From positions 15,210,501-15,274,500 of the forward strand of contig JAULJL010000018.1 of the NCBI GenBank assembly GCA_030761205.1: 64,000 bases of DNA. The letters are read 5' to 3'. Both the position numbers and the translations under genes were made by a program. The DNA comes from Fremontodendron californicum (Eukaryota > Streptophyta > Magnoliopsida > Malvales > Malvaceae). Under the pieces are notes generated by a model, which saw only the letters and a list, made by a program, of their open reading frames with translations, searched no databases and was not told the DNA's origin. This document shows, piece by piece, positions 57,882 to 64,000 of the stretch; position 1 is the first letter of the stretch, and each line of letters starts with the position of its first letter.

Positions 57882-59573
57882 TATTAGAGAGTCAGGCCTA
57901 GAATTAGTCATGTGTTATCAAAGTCTCGGTTTTGGTTGGTTTAATTGGTACTTATTTTAATTCCCACATTTTTTAATAAGGAGAATTTTGAAAATAATAA
58001 AATGTTTTTAAATATGTTCATTCTCATGTGCATGCATTTTATTATTGTTCTCTAGTTATTTAAGGTTGTATACTATAATTGCTTGTTGGTTAATGCGTTA
58101 CACTATTCTTGAATGTTTTTATAAATTGTAGGGCATTTAGAATAAGGTTTGTAGAATAGGTGGTGAAAGGTTTGTTGTTCCTCCACACACACCACACGTG
58201 CATTTGCATATCATGAATCCTATACCCGTGTTCCGTCCTTTTAGGTGGGAGCAAAGTAACTAAGCCTTCGTGATTAACAATCTGCATGGGCTAGTGAAAC
58301 ACTTCCGGAGTACTAAATTACCTAAGCCTTCGTGATTAACAATCCGCATGGGCTAGGGAAATAGACTCTAACGAATTGAACCCGCTTTTATCGGGGTGCC
58401 TTACTAGCCTTCACCGGCGATAGTGAGGAGCAATTCGGGGCCTTTAGATCCGATTCACCCTCATATAGTGAACCTAGGCGAAGCCGTGCCGGATTTTCAT
58501 TAGATATACCGAAAATAGGAACATATGGAGGGACATTTCTAAACCTTTTGTTACCTATTTTACACTCTGAATAAGTTTTGTAGATCGGACAACGATGTAC
58601 GTACATCGCCCGTAATAAATGTGATACTCCGCCTCGAAGGCATCGCGATGCTTAAATAAGCAGATATTGTTGGGGCAGATGTTCATTAGCTGTTTAAAAA
58701 AAAAATCCTTTTTCAAGCATTTTTGCGTTTTGCACATTTCATGCATGTGTGAATAGAGCATGTACATTTTGGTTGTGTTATTGATCTCATTCTTTGCAAT
58801 AAACAGTTGGTAATTTCATTTGATGATTTCATAAAACCGGTAGTGTTGCATGACCATTTGCATATTGTATCATAGTAGGATCCACTACCCCGAAATTCTT
58901 TTGAAAATAATATTTTTTTTTTCATAGAAAAAAACATGTTTCAAAAAATCATGAATTTGGAGGCAAATCTTGCATAATGAGATTTTTGAATAATCAAGAT
59001 TTAGGTCCCATCAATTTCGTGTAATCATTGATTTCTTTGTATATACCTTGGTGTTAATTCATTTATTCTTTTTTTGTATCATTTTGACATCGTGTTACAG
59101 TCCTAACATGCATGGTTATTCATTGTAGAATACATTTATGATTACATGGTCATTCTTTGTACCTACCTTTGTATTAATTCATTTACTCTTAGCATGTATC
59201 ATTTTGACATCATAGCATGCATGGTTCTTCATTGTAGAATACATTTGTGATTACATGGTCATTCTTTGTACCTAATTTTGTATTAATTCATTTATTCTTC
59301 GCATGTATTCATTTTGACATCATAACATGCATGGTCATTAATTGTAGAATACATTTATGACATGCATAGTCATTATTTGTATGTATCTATGCATCAATTT
59401 GTTCATTTTTTTTTAAATCCATCATATTGGCATTAGATTGCATCCATAGCATACATAGTCACCATAATTTCTCTGTATATGTTCATGCATTAATCATCAG
59501 TATTTTCATGCACATAGGAATAGAGCATGTACATTCACAATTGTATTCTTAATCTCATGACATTTTCCTTTGC
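57882..59573 (+). other. Leader of the plus-strand giant element
   Basis: Non-coding. It begins with the same duplicated sequence as the other leaders (TAAGCCTTCGTGATTAACAA, twice). From 59030 to 59510 it carries three to four imperfect units of about 115 bp (TACATGGTCATTCTTTGTAC type). Confidence 0.7.
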
Positions 59574-60524
59574 ATGAAAGGGGTTCAAGATATGAGGAAG
59601 GAATCGGAGGAACGATTGGGTGCTTTGGAACGCAATCAAGAGGAATGTGGACATGAAATCCGAGAGGTGAAGGAACAACTTGCCAAATTGCTGAAAATGG
59701 TTGAGAATATGGGAAAGAGTAAAGGGGAACTTTCTCAGGGATTTGCATCGTCTTCGGATCAACCAAAACCATTAGGTCCAGAACATATAATCCTTGCTGG
59801 ATCCTGCACTTGTCAATGTCACAAAGGTTGCAATACTGATGAAATTGTGGACAAAATCGTGAAAATGACTAAACCTGAGAGCCTGATACCAAAGATAGAA
59901 ACCTCGGATCCTGTACCATACCTGCAAACTGTTCTAGGTCCAAACCAGTATCCCCACCCTACTATGATCCAATCATCCATTGGGATGACCACTACGGGAT
60001 TCCTGAATCCCACTCCATCAACAACAACTGCCAGTTCATACTATTTCCCTCGTCAATCACCTTATCTAGTACCTGGGATAGGAACCTCGAGCTATGTACA
60101 ACCTCCAAAGGCCTCGTGTCCAAATCCATACCCTTACCATGCTGTTTCACCACATCTCCATGTAAACACACTGGTTCGAACCTTAGTGCCACCACCAAGT
60201 GCCCCAACTCCTAGGCCAAGTGTGATTAAGAAACGACCCCAGGATAAGACCCAAAGGCCTTTTGATCCTCTTCCAATTAGCTACCGAGAGCTTCTCCCTA
60301 TACTGATCCAAAATCACATGATTGCCTGTATCCCATTGAAACCCCTGTTACCACCATACCCAAATGGGTATAATACAAATGCAAGATATGATTATCACTG
60401 TGGAATTGTTGGCCATAACATTGAAGATTGTATAGCATTCAAAAAGAAAGTGCAAACTCTTATAAATGCCAAGTGGTTGGATCCAACGACACTGATTGAT
60501 AAAGGACTGGGAAAGCGCCATTAG
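59574..60524 (+). CDS. Gag-like ORF 1 lacking the gag core (316 aa)
   Basis: Starts MKGVQDMRKESEERLGALER, a predicted coiled coil over residues 1-50, followed by Ser/Thr/Pro-rich sequence, a block with FDPLPISYRELLPILIQNHM (about residues 222-241), PPYPNGYNTNARYDYH and the knuckle YHCGIVGHNIEDC, then KKKVQTLINAKWLD. In the first knuckle position the usual Cys is Tyr (ARYDYHCG). The central gag (capsid-like) domain seen in ORF 2 is absent between residues 60 and 110, so this is an internally deleted Gag that remains open from start to stop. The protein may be made but should not form normal particles alone. The start is chosen as the first ATG after the leader. Confidence 0.65.
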   Translation: MKGVQDMRKESEERLGALERNQEECGHEIREVKEQLAKLLKMVENMGKSKGELSQGFASSSDQPKPLGPEHIILAGSCTCQCHKGCNTDEIVDKIVKMTKPESLIPKIETSDPVPYLQTVLGPNQYPHPTMIQSSIGMTTTGFLNPTPSTTTASSYYFPRQSPYLVPGIGTSSYVQPPKASCPNPYPYHAVSPHLHVNTLVRTLVPPPSAPTPRPSVIKKRPQDKTQRPFDPLPISYRELLPILIQNHMIACIPLKPLLPPYPNGYNTNARYDYHCGIVGHNIEDCIAFKKKVQTLINAKWLDPTTLIDKGLGKRH

Positions 60525-61382
60525 GATTGGGAGATTTACAGCATTGAGGTGGAAAGACTTCGGTCTTATATGATGTAATAGGATTTCACTTTTTCAGTAG
60601 CCGACTCTTATAGCCTTAGGATGCTAGGAAGAATAAAATGCTTGTAAAGGACAGTTTTAACTACTGCTCAGATTTGTAAAACATGGTTTATACCATTGTG
60701 AACATTGATATGGGAATGAATTGACTATGTTTCAAATTCATGAGAGGTTGATGATTAAGTTCCTCCGATTCTTATTTCCTCCGTGATATCTTCCCCTTGT
60801 GCATTTTGCATCTGATCAATTAGTGGTCATACCATACATTCATACATGTATCATGTTAGCATCATGTTGCATTTATGCATTCATAATCAGCATGATTTTT
60901 CTGTATATATCCATGTATTAATTTGCTTATTACATACATCATGATTAGCATTAGGTCGCATTCATGACACACATGGTTAGCATGATTTTCTTTGTATATA
61001 CTCTGTATCAATCATTCATTGTTTGCATTTATCATAATTAACATCGTGTTGCATTCATAGGATATATGATCATTCATTGGGAAATACGCTAAAATGTACA
61101 TGATCATTCATTGCATATATCCATGCATTGATTCTTTGCTTGCAACATGTTGGCATCGTGATTGCATCTATTACATATATGGTCAGCATGTTTCCACTAT
61201 ACATGTCCATACATCAAATTGTTTAGGCTTCACATGCATCAAATTGCATTCATGGCTCATTCATCATGACATACATTTGGGGGAAAAAAAACAGAAGTTG
61301 GCTTGGCTTTAAGAGTCTTTGAAAGAATTTCCATTTCAAATTAGAAGAAGTACTGAGTACACTTTTAATACAGGCTGGTGCT
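60525..61382 (+). other. Second leader-like stretch between two gag modules
   Basis: Non-coding. 60830-61290 repeats the leader motif family of 59030-59510 (ATCCATGCATT, AGCATGATTTTC, GCATTCATG phrases). No gene is seen. Confidence 0.65.
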
Positions 61383-62830
61383 ATGGAGGATGAACAAGTT
61401 TCCCGAATGGAAAAAATGGAAAGGGAACAAAAAGAATTATGAGAACAACTAGCAAAGTCTCAAGCAGAGTCTAAGGATCAGATGACTAAATTGATGGAGC
61501 TGATGTCCGTCGTAATCAAGGGAAAAGGATACAACAAAAACTTTGTCACCAGGAAAGGGTTAGAGGCACAAAAAGGTCAGAATGAGGTCGTAATGATTAA
61601 TGCCCAGAACACAGTCAATGTCCTAAACTCAGATGATCCAGCTAAACAGGCAAAGTTGAAAAGGGTTGCAGTAAATGAGGTTGAGTTGGCAGATTCCCAA
61701 GGGAAATATCAGTTGTTAGATGAAAGGCTTTGGGCAGTAGAAAATACAGATGTATTTGGGAGTTTAGATGCGAAAGAACGATGTTTGGTCTTCGATTTAG
61801 TCATTCCCCCTAAGTTCAAGATCCCTGACTTTGTGAAATATGACGGGACGACTGATCCATCAGCCCACGTTTCTATGTTCTGACGGAAGATGACAAGTCA
61901 TATAGATAATGATAAGCTTTTGATTCACTGCTTTCAGGATAGCCTCAACGGATCCGCAATTAGGTGGTATAGTCAGTTGAGCAAGGATCAGATTCGCTCT
62001 TGGAATGACCTGGCTAGGGTTTTTCTAAACCAGTACAAGCATATGACCGACACGGCGCCTGACCGTCTCACCTTGAAAAATATGAAGAAAAGAGCTACTG
62101 AGAGCTTCAAAGAATATGCGTAACGGTGGATGAGCCTGGCCGCCCAAGTACAACCACCTTTAACTCAGAAGGAAACCACTGTCCTTTTTGTGAATACATT
62201 ACAGGCCCCATACTACGATAGACTTGTCGGCAACACCACGAAGAATTTTTCGAACATGGTAATTTCAGGGGAGATGATTGAGAATGCTATCAAAGATGGG
62301 AAAATTGAAGGAGAAAGAACATCCAATACCCAGAAAAAGGGGGCATCTGAAAAGAAAAAGGAAGATACCCAAGTCATGGAAGACTTTGCCCCACCTCCCC
62401 ATTTCTCCTCGTATCAGCCATTTTACTCTACCCTAAACAATGTCTCTCAAGGTTTTTATTTCTACCAACCAATGACTGCAACTACACCAGGATTTACATC
62501 TGTCTATCAATCAAACACCCTTGGGAATAATCGAAGGGTGCATAAAAAGCGAAAAAGAAATCAGGTTGACCCGATTCATGTGACATACAGTGAGCTACTA
62601 CCTCAACTCATCCAGAATCACCTTGTGACACCCATGCAATTAGAGCCTCTGAAGCCCCCTTATCCGAGTTGGTATGATGCTAATGAGTGTTGTGGTTATC
62701 ATTCTGGCAATCAAGGTCATCAACAGGGAACTGCCCCGCTTTGAAGTACAAGGTCAGGGATCTCATCAAGGTTGGTTCGATAAGTTTTGAAGATGGGAAA
62801 GCCAAGTGTCATAAGAAACATTGTGCATGA
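61383..62830 (+). pseudogene. Gag ORF 2 with core domain, three stops and a frameshift
   Basis: One continuous frame from the ATG at 61383 is broken by TGA (61440), TGA (61881, where related copies have Cys in MYCRKM) and TAA (62121). The coiled coil (MEDEQVSRMEKMEREQKEL) is followed by LVIPPKFKIPDFVKYDG, LLIHCFQDSLNGSAIRWYSQ, the block FLNQYKHMTDTAPDRLTLKN and VQPPLTQKETTVLFVNTLQA, the capsid-like gag core. Then come a Lys-rich part, a Tyr/Pro/Phe-rich part and VTYSELLPQLIQNHLVTPMQ. In the knuckle (CCGYHSGNQGH) a frameshift at about 62715 moves to another frame that encodes NCPALKYKVRDLIKVGSISF and ends at 62830. This is the best preserved gag core in the window but is not translatable as one protein without readthrough. 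Confidence 0.85.
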
Positions 62831-64000
62831 TCATATTAGGTTTTTGATGCATGTAGTTCTATACACTGTGATGATGAAAGCACTTGTCTCATGTTAACAT
62901 CTACATGAATTAAATGAATTTTGAATTTTAAATGCTTTGTGTTTGTTGTGTTTTAACAATAACTTGAATTTGCAAAAACAAGCATTAAGGAATTTTTAAT
63001 AATGGATAGTCTCAAGAAGATTGATGATCAGTGTTACAAATGACCTAATACCTTCTCCCTTCTCTTTAGGTTTTCCTAAGCCTAAATCTCTTAAACCAAG
63101 AACACTTGAAAGACCTAATGCTCCAAGGAATATGAATGATTTGACTATATAAAACCATTGTCATCACGGAATAAGCAAAGACGTAGATCTTAGTCTAGGC
63201 TATGAACAAAGGAATGAACTTTTTGAAAATTTTCAAATTCCTTGAAATTCAAACAAATGAGACATTCTTTCAAGAATCTAGATTTTGATAATTTGGTGTG
63301 TGTCAAGATTGTGCTAAAACCATTCATGACCTTTTCCAATGACCAAAACACTAATTGCCCAAACATCACTTCATGATTGACACCTTGGGGCACAATGATT
63401 AAACTAGATTATCCCTTCTCCTAGAGAAAACCTGTTTTTTAGGTCATACTTTTCTTGTCTCTTCAAAGAACTCAGATTGGAAAATCAGCCTTTTCAAAAT
63501 AGACCTAGACTTGCTATGTTCCTCGTTGATACAAATTCTCATGGTTAATCAAATTGGGGCATCATATGTGGAAATGATGGATACATGGTGAAGAAGGATG
63601 GGCTAACGCATGAATCATTGGGGCATGCGATGAAAAAAGAAGAAATTTTTTTGTGACATCATGCATATGGGAATTCGGATGATTCCAAAGTGCAAAATGA
63701 AATTCTGAAAATCTATTTCCCCTGGGGATTGCTTTTCAATATGAATATTTGTGCTTGACATGAGAAATGGCCATCTTTCATGTCCCTTTCGCATAAAAAA
63801 GAAATTATCCATAGTCACCCCTTTTGAGCCAAAAGAATTCTTTCTTCTTTGAACCCTGATCAAGGATCACCCTGTACACTGGGGGGCAAATACAAGGAAA
63901 GATCTTTTTAAAGATCATTGAGAAATGAGTCCTAGCTCAAAGACAGATACAAAGCAAATGGAACCCCGAATAAATACGGGCGCACTCTGTCAAAGAAAAA
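62831..64000 (+). other. Non-coding post-gag region, plus-strand element
   Basis: No protease or polymerase follows gag. Segments parallel the reverse complement of about 47150 down to 45960 (for example GGGGCATCATATGTGGAAAT near 63556, TTGCTTTTCAAT near 63729). Minus-strand ORFs here show no motif I recognise. Confidence 0.6.

Larger units (their letters stand above)
52753..64000 (+). mobile_element. Giant non-autonomous gypsy element, 5' part, plus strand
   Basis: 5' LTR, primer-binding site, leader, gag module 1, second leader-like stretch, gag module 2, then non-coding sequence to the window end. The post-gag part corresponds to the interior of the minus-strand element, not to a polymerase, so this copy is probably gag-only as well. 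It starts inside the other element's LTR, after CCCAA. Confidence 0.75.

Noticed and set aside
59506..60207. Minus-strand ORFs of 64-88 codons
   Set aside because: Antisense shadows of Gag-like ORF 1.

Overview
The window looks like a repeat-rich, AT-rich stretch of a flowering-plant nuclear genome, probably a eudicot. I see no intact host gene, no RNA gene and no bacterial feature. Almost everything is nested long terminal repeat (LTR) retrotransposons, plus one short Helitron-like element. The few plant-gene pieces (subtilisin-like protease, receptor-like kinase, pentatricopeptide repeat protein) are broken and lie inside an LTR. Identifications rest on motifs read by eye; no database search was possible.

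Layout. (A) 1-8665, minus strand: the 5' part of a giant Ty3/gypsy element of Ogre/Tat type, with a 5.3-kb LTR (3338-8665), primer-binding site, leader, decayed gag and a decayed retropepsin region. (B) 10321-19263, minus strand: a Ty1/copia-type element with one LTR and only a gag pseudogene. It is split by a 4.85-kb solo LTR of family A (12903-17756) that has a perfect 5-bp target duplication. (C) 19264-31696, minus strand: a tandem LTR-internal-LTR-internal-LTR-internal array of a small non-autonomous gypsy derivative. Its third LTR is split by a complete but dead Ty1/copia element (23551-30419) with two LTRs. (D) 31697-35850: unclassified repeat sequence, a truncated family-A LTR (32785-34441), a possible copia LTR piece and a Helitron-like element (34934-35795). 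(E) 35851-52752, minus strand: a giant non-autonomous gypsy element. Its 3' LTR (35851-41194) carries fused fragments of three plant genes, and its internal region carries three successive minisatellites (65, 72 and 56 bp periods) next to the polypurine tract. (F) 52753 to the window end, plus strand: another giant non-autonomous gypsy element, apparently inserted into the 5' LTR of E, with two separate leader-gag modules and no protease, reverse transcriptase or integrase in view.

Relationships. A, the solo LTR, the truncated LTR, E and F share LTR ends (TGTAGACACC...GGTTGCGACA) and, where present, the same primer-binding site, so they form one superfamily. A has gag plus protease and may represent the autonomous type. 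E and F share a long non-coding post-gag region and appear to be gag-only derivatives that depend on enzymes supplied in trans. The nesting gives a relative order: B before the solo LTR; the C array before the 23.5-30.4 kb copia; gene capture in E before E's last transposition; E before F.
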